Below, piece after piece: positions 33,013 through 41,509 of a stretch of DNA of 64,000 nt (its first letter is position 1; every line of letters begins with the position of its first letter). Location: positions 1 through 64,000 of the forward strand of contig CAKTHQ010000005.1 in the NCBI GenBank assembly GCA_934565415.1, in the 5' to 3' direction. A program made the position numbers and the translations under genes. This DNA comes from an uncultured Oscillospiraceae bacterium. GTDB taxonomy: Bacteria; Bacillota; Clostridia; Oscillospirales; Oscillospiraceae. Below the pieces are notes generated by a model that did not search any database, was not told where the DNA came from, and saw nothing but the letters and a program-made list of their open reading frames with translations.

Positions 33013-34115
33013 AATATCTCTTTATCAATGTCACCGCCGGTGCGGGCAGTACCGGCAAGCTGGTGACGGATGCCTGCCGGGCCCTTATGGCGCAGGGGCA
33101 TGAATGCCGCATTGCCTACGGCCGGGAAGCCAAAAATTGCGACGGCATCCCGCTCCTTCCCATCGGTACCCCCGGGGACTGCCGCCGCCACGCTCTATTG
33201 CATCGCATCCGGGGCACCGGGGGCTTCGGCTCCGGGAAGGCCACCGCCAGATTTTTGGAGCAGGTAAAGCAGTACGACCCGGATATCATCTGGCTCCACA
33301 ATCTCCATGGCTATTACATCAACATTGAACTGCTGTTCGGGTATCTGCGAAGCAGCGGCAAGCAAATTATCTGGACCCTCCACGACTGCTGGGCCTTTAC
33401 CGGCAACTGCCCCTATTTCACCTATGCCCGCTGCGACCGCTGGAAAACCGGCTGCGGCAATTGCCCCCAGATGGGCAAATATCCCCAAACCCGCCGGGAT
33501 GCCACCAAAGAGAACTTTGCCCGGAAAAAGGCCCTGTTTACGGGAATTCCCAACCTGTCCATTCAGGTACCCTCCCAGTGGCTGGCCGATCTGGCATCCC
33601 AGAGCTTTTTAAAGGACTATCCCCTGTCCGTGGTGCCCAATACGGTGGATTCCTCCCTGTTCCGCCCTACGGAAAGCAACCTATCTTCCAAATGGCACCT
33701 GGACCGTAAATTTGTGGTTCTGGGGGTGGCCAATATCTGGGAGCCCCGGAAGGGCCTGCAGGACTTTGTGGCCCTGTCCGCAATTCTGCCGGACAGTTGC
33801 CAAATTGTCCTGGTTGGCATTCCCAAATCCAAGAAAAAATCCCTTCCCAAAAACATCCTCGCCCTGCCCCGGACCAAGGACCGGCGGGAACTGGCCCAGT
33901 GGTATACCCTGGCGGATGTATATGTAAACCCCAGCGTCGAAGAGACCTTCGGCATGACCGTTCTGGAGGCCGCCTGCTGCGGCACCACCCCCATCGTCTA
34001 TAAAGGCACCGCCTGCCAGGAGGTGGCCCAGGCCCACAGCGGCCTCTGCGTGGAACAGGGGCCGGAGCACCTGGCTCAGGCCATTCTCGCCCTGCAAAAG
34101 GAGGCCGGAAAATGA
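33009..34115 (+). CDS. Glycosyltransferase, GT-B fold (WcaC-like)
   Basis: The 368-residue enzyme opens KYLFINVTAGAGSTGKLVTD, then has IIWLHNLHGYYINIELLFGYL near 95 and the family hallmark WTLHDCWAFTGNCPYF near 120, with a cysteine cluster (CDRWKTGCGNCPQ) also seen in colanic-acid-type transferases. The C-terminal domain carries VEETFGMTVLEAACCGTTPI near 313 (EX7E). The start must be the TTG that overlaps the upstream stop, since no ATG fits. The product's sugar is unknown. Confidence 0.9.
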   Translation: MKYLFINVTAGAGSTGKLVTDACRALMAQGHECRIAYGREAKNCDGIPLLPIGTPGDCRRHALLHRIRGTGGFGSGKATARFLEQVKQYDPDIIWLHNLHGYYINIELLFGYLRSSGKQIIWTLHDCWAFTGNCPYFTYARCDRWKTGCGNCPQMGKYPQTRRDATKENFARKKALFTGIPNLSIQVPSQWLADLASQSFLKDYPLSVVPNTVDSSLFRPTESNLSSKWHLDRKFVVLGVANIWEPRKGLQDFVALSAILPDSCQIVLVGIPKSKKKSLPKNILALPRTKDRRELAQWYTLADVYVNPSVEETFGMTVLEAACCGTTPIVYKGTACQEVAQAHSGLCVEQGPEHLAQAILALQKEAGK

Positions 34116-35338
34116 CCTTTTTCCCCTTTCCCCGCGACAAAAAATGGCGCTTTGCCTTTGCCGCCTACCTGTTTTTTCTGGTTTACCTCAGCCGGGACAG
34201 TCAGGCAGGGCTCTACCTTCTGGGCTTTACCAAAGCCCAGATGCTGTCCTTTGCCATTACCGGCACGGTAGGCGTTGCTTTTCTGATTTACAACCGGAAG
34301 CGGATTCCCTCCGTTCTTTGGAACGGCCGTATCCCTTTGGCAATCGTATTTTCCCTGACCGTTCTTCTTCCCATGCTTGCAAAGCGGGACTGGCAGCTGA
34401 TGTACATCAGTATGGTTTATTGTATTCTTGCCGCGGTGCTCATTTCCTATTTTGCTTCTTTGCAGGAAACCGCCAGGGCAAGTGTGCTGTTCATTTCCTT
34501 TCTGGCTGCCTGGTCCCTGGTGTGCACCTATTTTCTGCGGATTCCGGCGGACCGGGGCATTCTGGTGCCCCCCACCTTTTCCAACAGCTTCCAGGCGGAA
34601 TTCTACAATTATTTTCTCTGCTATGTATCCAGAACCTATGCCCATATCCGGAACTTCGGCATTTTCCGGGAGCCGGGGGTATACCAGTTCTTCCTGTTCC
34701 TGGCGCTGTATCTCAACAATTATCAGGTGCACTGGGCAGACGGCCGGACCATGTGGGCCCTCAACGGACTTTTGGCCCTGACCATGCTTTCCACCTTCTC
34801 TACCGCCGGTGTGGCGGTAACGGTGGTTTTCCTGCTGGTGCTGTATTTCGATAAGCAGGTATATGCTACCCCCACGGGGAGGAAACTGACCCTTGCTCTG
34901 GGGCTTCCGGCCCTGCTGGCTGCCGGTTGGCTGGTAATTGCCAAGCCTGCGCTGTATACCCATTTCCGGCTGATGGCCGAAAAGCTCTTTACCTCCAACA
35001 ATTCTCTGAACGACCGGGTGGACTGTATTCTTTTTAACCTCCATGTAATCCAGTGGGACCCCTTTACCGGCCGGGAACTTGCCTATATTCTGGAAACCGT
35101 TACCCACAATACCAGCTCTTCTACCATTCTTTTTGGTGTTCTGGGGATGATCTCCGGCTGGCTGAACCTGTTCGGCTGGGTCACCCTGGTGTTCCGGGGC
35201 AGTGGGAAGCTTCCAATCAAGCTGGTTTCCCTGGCCGCTCTGGCCGTCACCTTCAATACGGAGAACCTGATTACAAACCCATTCTTCTGGCTTTTCCCCA
35301 TTCTGGCCCTGACGGAAGGGCTGCTGCCGCTGTTTTAA
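34112..35338 (+). CDS. O-antigen/EPS polymerase (Wzy-like)
   Basis: The 408-residue protein has about eleven hydrophobic segments and a large extracellular loop around 150-210 (FLRIPADRGILVPPT, RNFGIFREPGVYQFF), the layout of Wzy polymerases that join repeat units outside the membrane. Sequence conservation in Wzy is low, so the assignment rests on topology and on cluster context with a flippase and an initiating transferase. It overlaps the upstream gene by 4 bases. Confidence 0.83.
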   Translation: MTFFPFPRDKKWRFAFAAYLFFLVYLSRDSQAGLYLLGFTKAQMLSFAITGTVGVAFLIYNRKRIPSVLWNGRIPLAIVFSLTVLLPMLAKRDWQLMYISMVYCILAAVLISYFASLQETARASVLFISFLAAWSLVCTYFLRIPADRGILVPPTFSNSFQAEFYNYFLCYVSRTYAHIRNFGIFREPGVYQFFLFLALYLNNYQVHWADGRTMWALNGLLALTMLSTFSTAGVAVTVVFLLVLYFDKQVYATPTGRKLTLALGLPALLAAGWLVIAKPALYTHFRLMAEKLFTSNNSLNDRVDCILFNLHVIQWDPFTGRELAYILETVTHNTSSSTILFGVLGMISGWLNLFGWVTLVFRGSGKLPIKLVSLAALAVTFNTENLITNPFFWLFPILALTEGLLPLF

Positions 35339-35510
35339 GTCCCTTTCCCCCTCCTGCATGGAGGGGGTGGGCAGCAGGCCGGGGGTGGAGGGGAGCCGGT
35401 AGGATATTCAAACCACTTTCGTTAAAAGGAAGAACCCCAGAAGCAAACCTATTTATTGGAGGCACCCCCCTCCACGCAGGAGGGGGAAGGGGATTTTTCC
35501 CGCCCCGGTA
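35339..35510. repeat. Two diverged pieces of repeat family A/C inside the polysaccharide cluster
   Basis: CCCCCTCCTGCATGGAGGGGG near 35348 and CCCCCCTCCACGCAGGAGGGGG near 35465 are both family A hairpin cores; the second is followed by AAGGGGATTTTTCCCGC as in the 29.9-kb variant. The middle holds no recognisable gene. The two cores bracket about 100 bp. Confidence 0.65.
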
Positions 35511-35534
35511 ATCTACTTGAAAGGTGCCACAGCC

Positions 35535-36701
35535 ATGCACATTATTTACGCCGTTACCACCTGCTCCGATGCCGTATACAAGCAGCTCTTTGCCGAATGC
35601 AAGGTGAAGCCTGCCTTCCAGTCCCAAAAATACCACCGGCTTCTCATCGAGGGGCTGGCCCGCCATGCGGATGTGGATGTAGTGGCCACCCTGCCCGTCA
35701 ACCGGGAGAACTGCGCCCAAAAATACCTGCGCCTGCCGGAGGAAACCGCAGGCGGGGCCAGGTACCGCTATGTGCCCAGCAGCTGCGTGGGCAGCTATAA
35801 GCACCTTTTGGAGGCCCAGGGCGTCTATTCCCAGGTAAAAAAGCTCTGCCGCAAAGACAGCGTGGTCTTTGTGGACTGCCTGAACTGTACCACCGCCCTG
35901 TTTGCCCAGCTGGCGGCCAGGCAGTCCGGCTGCCGCTGCGTGGGGATTGTAACGGACCTGCCGGAAATGCTCTATGGCCAGGGGACCTATACCCGGCTGA
36001 CCTCCAGGGTGATTTCCGGCTGCACGGACTATGTGTTCTTAACCGAGCAGATGAATACCCGCCTGAATCCCAAAAACAAGCCCTATATCGTCCTGGAAGG
36101 CCACGCAGACATCACCATGGCCCGGCAGGACCCCCAGAGCGTCCGGAAGGCCTCCCCCCGGGTGTGCCTGTATGCCGGCAGCGTTTGCAAGCTCTACGGC
36201 CTGGAAACCCTTGTCCGGGGCTTTCAAGAGGCACATATCCCGGATACCAGGCTCCTGATCTACGGCCCGGGAGACTTCGTAGAGGAGCTGAAGGAAATTG
36301 CCGAAAAGGACCCCAATATTGAGTACGGCGGGATGCTGTTGAGCAGCCAGGTGGTGGCTAAGGAAATGGAAAGTACCCTCCTGATAAACCCCCGGCCCAC
36401 AAACGAAGAATATGTAAAGTATTCCTTCCCCTCCAAAACCATGGAATATATGGCCTCCGGCACCCCGGTGCTCACCACCCGGCTTCCCGGAATGCCAAAG
36501 GAATATTACCCCTATGTCAATTTTATTGAGGAGGAGACCCCCCAGGGCATGGCCCGGGCCCTTTCCTCCGTCCTGAGCCGCAGCGAGGAAGCGCTGCGGC
36601 AGCAGGGTCTTGCCGCCAGGCGGTTTGTCCTGGAGGAGCGGAACAATCTGGTCCAGGCAGGAAAAATTCTGGAAAAACTGCGTCAAACGGAAAGGAGCTG
36701 A
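35535..36701 (+). CDS. Glycosyltransferase, GT-B fold
   Basis: The 388-residue protein opens HIIYAVTTCSDAVYKQLFAE. It has DSVVFVDCLNCTTALFAQ near 110, LYAGSVCKLYGLETLVRGFQEA near 215 (start of the nucleotide-sugar domain), LLINPRPTNEEYVKYSFPSKTMEYMASGTPVL near 285 and a C-terminal helix. It probably adds one sugar of the repeat unit. The ATG has AAAGGTG about 10 bases upstream; an upstream in-frame ATG (35517) is possible. Repeat DNA separates it from wzy, so it may depend on read-through. Confidence 0.88.
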   Translation: MHIIYAVTTCSDAVYKQLFAECKVKPAFQSQKYHRLLIEGLARHADVDVVATLPVNRENCAQKYLRLPEETAGGARYRYVPSSCVGSYKHLLEAQGVYSQVKKLCRKDSVVFVDCLNCTTALFAQLAARQSGCRCVGIVTDLPEMLYGQGTYTRLTSRVISGCTDYVFLTEQMNTRLNPKNKPYIVLEGHADITMARQDPQSVRKASPRVCLYAGSVCKLYGLETLVRGFQEAHIPDTRLLIYGPGDFVEELKEIAEKDPNIEYGGMLLSSQVVAKEMESTLLINPRPTNEEYVKYSFPSKTMEYMASGTPVLTTRLPGMPKEYYPYVNFIEEETPQGMARALSSVLSRSEEALRQQGLAARRFVLEERNNLVQAGKILEKLRQTERS

Positions 36702-36705
36702 GCCT

Positions 36706-37980
36706 ATGCGGCTATTGTGGCTGTGCAACCTGGTACCCGGCGCCATTTTTCAGGCGGTTACCGGCAACCCTGGCAGCGGCCTGTGGATGGATCATGTGCT
36801 CGCGGACCTGCGCCGGGATCCTCTGCTGGAAATCCGGGTTCTGTGCCGGGGCACCGCTCCCGCCGCCGGAACCGCCGCCAAAAACCTCTCGTATTACATT
36901 TTCCCGGAGCCTGTCATGCACCGGTATCAGGCTGATTTGGAGCAGCAGTTCCGGGACCAGGTCTGGGCCTTTCAGCCGGATGCCATCCACATCTGGGGCA
37001 CGGAATACGGCCATACCCTGGCCATGCTCCGGGTGTGCCGGAGTCTGGGGCTCCTCTCCAAATGCGCCGTCAGCATCCAGGGCCTGTGCTCCGTATATGC
37101 CCGCCACTATGCCGAGGGGCTGCCCCAGAGCATCTATTGGTCCTGCACCCTCCGGGATCTGCTGCGGCTGGACAATATCCCCGGCCAGCAGAGAAAATAC
37201 GCCCTCCGGGGCAGGCTGGAAACGGAGGCCCTTTCCCTGACCGGGCACGTTATCGGCCGCACCCCCTGGGACAGAGCCTGCTGCACCGCCCTGGCCGAAA
37301 ATGCCCAATATCACTTCTGCAACGAGACCCTGCGGGAGGATTTTTACGGCGGCACCTGGCAGTATGATACCTGCCGGAAGCACCGCATCTTCCTGTCCAG
37401 CCTGGAAACCCCCATCAAGGGCTTCCACTATCTATTGGAGGCCATGCCCATCGTCCTAAAGAAATACCCGGATGCCACCGTGGCCGTCCCCGGGGTCTCC
37501 TTCTTCCCCGCCGATCTGAAGGGGGCTATGAAGCAGCAGAGCTACCACCGGTACCTGTGCCGCCTGGCAAGGAGCTGCGGCCTGGAGGGGAAAATCGACT
37601 TCCTGGGCCGCCTGAGCCCGGAGGATATGAAGCGGGAATATCTCCAATGCAATGTATTCGCTCTCCCCTCTACGGTGGAAAACTCCCCCAATTCCCTGGG
37701 AGAGGCCATGCTCCTGGGGGTGCCCTGTGTGGCGGCGGATGTAGGCGGCGTCAGCACCATGCTGAAGGACCGGGAGGAGGGCCTTCTTTACCCTTCCACG
37801 GAGCCCTTCCTGCTGGCCGCAAAAATTCTGGAAATATTCGACCTGGAGGACAAAGCCGCCGCCCTTGGCGCCGCCGCCCAGGCCCACGCCCGGAAAACTC
37901 ACGATCCGCAGGCCAATCTGGCTGCCCTTCGCGGCATCTATGAGGCCCTGGCCCTGGCAAAGCGGGAGGAGCAGCCATGA
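36706..37980 (+). CDS. GT4 glycosyltransferase
   Basis: The 424-residue enzyme opens RLLWLCNLVPGAIFQAVTGNPG, has PDAIHIWGTEYGHTLAM near 90, RIFLSSLETPIKGFHYLLEAMPI near 225 and STVENSPNSLGEAMLLGVPCVAADVGG near 323, the EX7E-type donor site. Such enzymes use UDP-activated sugars. The start has AAAGGAG upstream, and the stop overlaps the next start by 4 bases. Confidence 0.92.
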   Translation: MRLLWLCNLVPGAIFQAVTGNPGSGLWMDHVLADLRRDPLLEIRVLCRGTAPAAGTAAKNLSYYIFPEPVMHRYQADLEQQFRDQVWAFQPDAIHIWGTEYGHTLAMLRVCRSLGLLSKCAVSIQGLCSVYARHYAEGLPQSIYWSCTLRDLLRLDNIPGQQRKYALRGRLETEALSLTGHVIGRTPWDRACCTALAENAQYHFCNETLREDFYGGTWQYDTCRKHRIFLSSLETPIKGFHYLLEAMPIVLKKYPDATVAVPGVSFFPADLKGAMKQQSYHRYLCRLARSCGLEGKIDFLGRLSPEDMKREYLQCNVFALPSTVENSPNSLGEAMLLGVPCVAADVGGVSTMLKDREEGLLYPSTEPFLLAAKILEIFDLEDKAAALGAAAQAHARKTHDPQANLAALRGIYEALALAKREEQP

Positions 37981-38942
37981 TTTCCCTGATCATCCCCGTA
38001 TACAACGTAGCCCCCTTTTTAAAGCGGTGCCTGGATTCCGTGCTGCCCCAGACTGCCGTCTCCCAGATTCTCCTGATTGACGACGGCTCCACCGACGAAA
38101 GCGGCGCCCTTTGCGACGCCTTTGCCGCCGGGGATTCCCGCATTCAGGTCCTCCACAAGGAAAACGGAGGCCTGAGCAGCGCCCGGAACGCAGGGCTGGA
38201 CCTGGCCGCCGGCGAATACATCGCCTTTCTGGACAGCGACGACTTTGTAGAGCCCCGGGCCTACGAAAAAATGCTGACCTGTGCAAAAAGAAACGAAGCA
38301 GACCTGGTCTGCGCCGGCCGGTTCGACCTGGACGGCGGCACCGGGGAAAAGGCCAAGGGGCTGTGCCCGGAGCGGGAGGAAATCCTTACCGGGCCCCAGT
38401 TTATCAAAAGGATGTTTACCTGGGCCGGGGCGGACTCCGCCGCCTGGGATAAGCTGTACCGCCGGACCCTTTTCGACGGCCTCCGCTACCCCCAGGGGAA
38501 AATCTGCGAGGATGTGCCCGTCACCTATCAGGCGGCGTTAAAGGCCGGAACCGTGGCACTGCTTCCGGAGTGCCTGTATAACTATTACCACCGCCCGGGC
38601 TCCATCACCACCGCCCCGGTCAGCGAAAAGAGCTTCCATTTTTCCCGGCATATGGACGGGGTGGTCCAAGACATTGCCCGCCGGGCCCCGGAGGCCCTGC
38701 CGGAAGCCCGGTTCCTCCGGGTCTGGTCCCTGGCCCATCCTATGATCCTCTGCCAGCAGCAGGGGAAGGTTTCCGAATTCAAAGAGGACTATACCCGGTG
38801 CAAACAGGAGCTGATCCGGGAAATCCCCTTTGTGCTCTCCTGCCCCCTGTTCCCCAAAAAGCAGAAGCTCCATGATGTACTTCTCTCCCTGGGGCTTTTC
38901 GGGCCCTTCTGGCGGGCCTACAGCAAAAGGAGGGGCCTATGA
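37977..38942 (+). CDS. GT2 glycosyltransferase
   Basis: An inverting GT-A enzyme. The 321-residue protein opens ISLIIPVYNVAPFLKRCLDSV, with IDDGSTDESGALCD near 38, NGGLSSARNAGLDLAAGEYIAFLDSDDF near 60-88 (DxD metal motif), and WDKLYRRTLF near 157, followed by EDVPVTYQA. This is the standard layout of capsule and EPS branch transferases. It overlaps the genes on both sides by 4 bases. Confidence 0.94.
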   Translation: MISLIIPVYNVAPFLKRCLDSVLPQTAVSQILLIDDGSTDESGALCDAFAAGDSRIQVLHKENGGLSSARNAGLDLAAGEYIAFLDSDDFVEPRAYEKMLTCAKRNEADLVCAGRFDLDGGTGEKAKGLCPEREEILTGPQFIKRMFTWAGADSAAWDKLYRRTLFDGLRYPQGKICEDVPVTYQAALKAGTVALLPECLYNYYHRPGSITTAPVSEKSFHFSRHMDGVVQDIARRAPEALPEARFLRVWSLAHPMILCQQQGKVSEFKEDYTRCKQELIREIPFVLSCPLFPKKQKLHDVLLSLGLFGPFWRAYSKRRGL

Positions 38943-40327
38943 ACCGGCGAAACCGCGTCAGCTTTTTCAACATCCTCAGCACCCTGCTCCTCTACGGCAT
39001 TTCCATTTTTACCGCCCCTCTGTTCTCCCGGCTTCTGGGTACCGGGGGCTACGGCAACGTGTCCAACTACAACGTATGGGTCAGCACCCTGGCCATTGCC
39101 GCCACCCTGCAAACCCAGGGCACCCTGGTAAACGCCAGGGTGGAGTACCCCGAGGAGCTGCAGCCAAAATACCAGTCCAGCGTCATGACCCTGTCCTTCC
39201 TGGTATTTGCCGTTGTCACGGCTGTGGTGCTTCTTTTCCTGGAGCCCATCAGCAATGCCCTCTCCCTGAGCAAATTCTTTATCTTTTTGGTGCTCTTCCA
39301 GGCCATCGGCACCTTTGGCGTCAACTTTATGAACACCAAGCTGACCTACGAAATGAAGGCCGGCCGGAATATGCTCCTGAGCGTTGGCACCAGCGTGGGC
39401 ACTTTGGTGCTTTCCCTGATTCTGGTGCTGTGGCTTCCCAAAGAAATCAATTACTACGGCCGGATCCTGGCCATTGCCCTGGTATACGGTGTGCTGGGCC
39501 TGAGCCTCTGCGGTTATGTGCTCTGCAAAGGCAAGGCCTTTTACAACCGGGAGTACTGGCGATTCTGCATTCCCCTGGCCATCCCCTATGTGTTCTATAA
39601 CCTGGCTGACCTTTTGCTGGGCCACAGCGATGTGGTCATGCTGCGGACCCTGCTGGATGAGAATGTCAGCGGCATCTACTCCATGGCCTTCCAGTTTGGC
39701 ACCATTCTTTTTACCATCTTCGGTGCCCTGAATAACACCTGGGTGCCCTTTTACTACGAGGATACCAAAAAGGGGCGTCTGGAAGCGGTGCAGGACCAGT
39801 CCAAAAACTTTTTGGAGCTGTATACCGTGCTGTCCGTTGGCTTTATCCTGCTGGGGAAAGAGGTTTTCCACCTGTTCGCCGGCCCGGATTTCTGGGGCTC
39901 CACGGACCTGATTCCCATCTTTGTGGCCAGCCACTATCTGAATTTCCTGTGTACCTTCCCCATCAACTTCGAGTATTACCACAAGAAGGTCAAAATGGTA
40001 GCCGCCGCTACCATTACCTCTTCCTGCATCAACATCGCCCTGAACTATGTGCTCATCCGCCATATGGGGATGTCCGGCGCCGCCCTGGCAACGGTGCTGT
40101 CCCACAGCCTCCAGTTCCTCATGCACTACGCCTATGTGCGCCTGGTGCTGGGGAAGGAAAACTATCCCTTCCGGTTCCCCCTGTGGGCGCCCTATGCCCT
40201 GTGCTACCTGGCCGTTATGGGCCTTGTGTATGCGCTTCCCAACGCCTGGCTTCTCCGGTGGGGCCTGGGGGCCGCCATCGGGCTGTGGGAGCTATGGAAA
40301 ATCCGGAAGCGGAAGGTTCTGATTTAA
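38939..40327 (+). CDS. Polysaccharide flippase (Wzx/MATE-like)
   Basis: Moves lipid-linked repeat units across the membrane. The 462-residue protein has about 12-14 helices and opens RRNRVSFFNILSTLLLYGISIFTAPLFSRLLGT, a typical PST/Wzx start; YYEDTKKGRLEAVQDQSKNF near 276 is the usual central cytosolic loop. Together with wzy and the initiating transferase it makes the pathway Wzx/Wzy-dependent. It is coupled to the GT2 gene by an ATGA overlap. Confidence 0.93.
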   Translation: MNRRNRVSFFNILSTLLLYGISIFTAPLFSRLLGTGGYGNVSNYNVWVSTLAIAATLQTQGTLVNARVEYPEELQPKYQSSVMTLSFLVFAVVTAVVLLFLEPISNALSLSKFFIFLVLFQAIGTFGVNFMNTKLTYEMKAGRNMLLSVGTSVGTLVLSLILVLWLPKEINYYGRILAIALVYGVLGLSLCGYVLCKGKAFYNREYWRFCIPLAIPYVFYNLADLLLGHSDVVMLRTLLDENVSGIYSMAFQFGTILFTIFGALNNTWVPFYYEDTKKGRLEAVQDQSKNFLELYTVLSVGFILLGKEVFHLFAGPDFWGSTDLIPIFVASHYLNFLCTFPINFEYYHKKVKMVAAATITSSCINIALNYVLIRHMGMSGAALATVLSHSLQFLMHYAYVRLVLGKENYPFRFPLWAPYALCYLAVMGLVYALPNAWLLRWGLGAAIGLWELWKIRKRKVLI

Positions 40328-40345
40328 AGCAAGGGAGGTTTTCCC

Positions 40346-41470
40346 ATGTCCAAGAAAAAAATCCTGTTTGTGGCCACCGTAGTCAAAACCCACATTATGC
40401 AGTTCCACCTCCCCTACCTGAAAATGCTCCGGGAGCTGGGCTGGGAAACCGCCGTGGCGGCCAAAAACGACTACGAAAATCCGGAGGACTGCCGCATTCC
40501 CTACTGCGATGCCTTTTACCCCGTGTCCTTTGGCCGGAACCCCATTGCTCCGGAAAACAGGCAGGCCTACCGGGACCTGAAAAGAATCATAGACGAAGGA
40601 AATTACGATGTGGTCCACTGCCACACCCCCGTGGCGGCGGTGCTCACCCGCCTGGCCGCCCGGGATGCCCGGAAAAAGGGCTGCAAGGTCATCTACACCG
40701 CCCACGGGTACCACTTCTTCAAGGGCGCGCCCCTTGTGAACTGGCTGCTCTTTTTTCCGGCGGAGTGGGTCTGCTCCTTCTGGACCGATGTGCTCATCAA
40801 CATCAACCGGGAGGACTATGCCTTTTCCCAAAGGCATATGCATCCCAGGCGTCTGGAATATGTGCCCGGCGTGGGGGTAGATTTAACCCGCATCCGGAAC
40901 GCCAATGTAGACCGCAGTGCCAAGCGGGCAGAGCTGGGGCTGAAGGAGGACGATTTCGTCCTGCTCAGCGTGGCGGAAATGACCAAAAACAAAAACCACA
41001 AAATGATGCTCCAGGCTCTGGCCTTATTGCCGGACCGACGCATCCGCCTGGTCTGCGCCGGCCGGGGCCAGGAGCTGGAAAATAACAAGGCCCTCTGCGC
41101 CCAGCTGGGGCTAAGCGATCGGGTACGGTTCCTGGGCTACCGCAGCGATGTGCCGGAGCTGTACAGGATCAGCGACGCCTTTCTCTTCGTCTCCTTCCGG
41201 GAGGGCCTGTCCCTGTCCCTGATGGAGGCCATGGGGGCCGGGCTGCCCAGCATCGTCACCTCCATCCGTGGAAATACGGACCTGATTGCAGACGGAAAGC
41301 AGGGGCTGTATGCAGAGCTGACCCCACAGTCCATCGCAAACGCCATTGAAACCCTGGCTTCCGATCCCGCCCTATGCGCCCAGCTTGGAAGCAGCGCCAA
41401 AGAAAAAGTCCAGGCCTTCCGCCTGGACAAGGTATCGGAGCAGATGAAAGAAATCTATTTGTCGGTGTAA
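40346..41470 (+). CDS. GT4 glycosyltransferase (EpsD-like)
   Basis: The 374-residue enzyme opens KKKILFVATVVKTHIMQFHLPYLKMLRELGWE, the start typical of EpsD/CapM-type transferases. It has VVHCHTPVAAVLTRLAAR near 92, YTAHGYHFFKGAP near 121, LLSVAEMTKNKNHKMMLQAL near 208, and SFREGLSLSLMEAMGAGLPSIV near 288 (EX7E). It is the last gene of the cluster, 18 bases after wzx, with AAGGGAGG upstream and a terminator just after. Confidence 0.94.
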   Translation: MSKKKILFVATVVKTHIMQFHLPYLKMLRELGWETAVAAKNDYENPEDCRIPYCDAFYPVSFGRNPIAPENRQAYRDLKRIIDEGNYDVVHCHTPVAAVLTRLAARDARKKGCKVIYTAHGYHFFKGAPLVNWLLFFPAEWVCSFWTDVLININREDYAFSQRHMHPRRLEYVPGVGVDLTRIRNANVDRSAKRAELGLKEDDFVLLSVAEMTKNKNHKMMLQALALLPDRRIRLVCAGRGQELENNKALCAQLGLSDRVRFLGYRSDVPELYRISDAFLFVSFREGLSLSLMEAMGAGLPSIVTSIRGNTDLIADGKQGLYAELTPQSIANAIETLASDPALCAQLGSSAKEKVQAFRLDKVSEQMKEIYLSV

Positions 41471-41472
41471 GA

Positions 41473-41509
41473 AAACGAGGGCCCCCGGTTGGAGGTCCTC
41501 GTTTGTTTT
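41473..41509 (+). terminator. Terminator of the surface polysaccharide cluster
   Basis: AAACGAGG pairs with CCTCGTTT around a GC-rich inner hairpin, followed by GTTTTAT. Confidence 0.85.
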
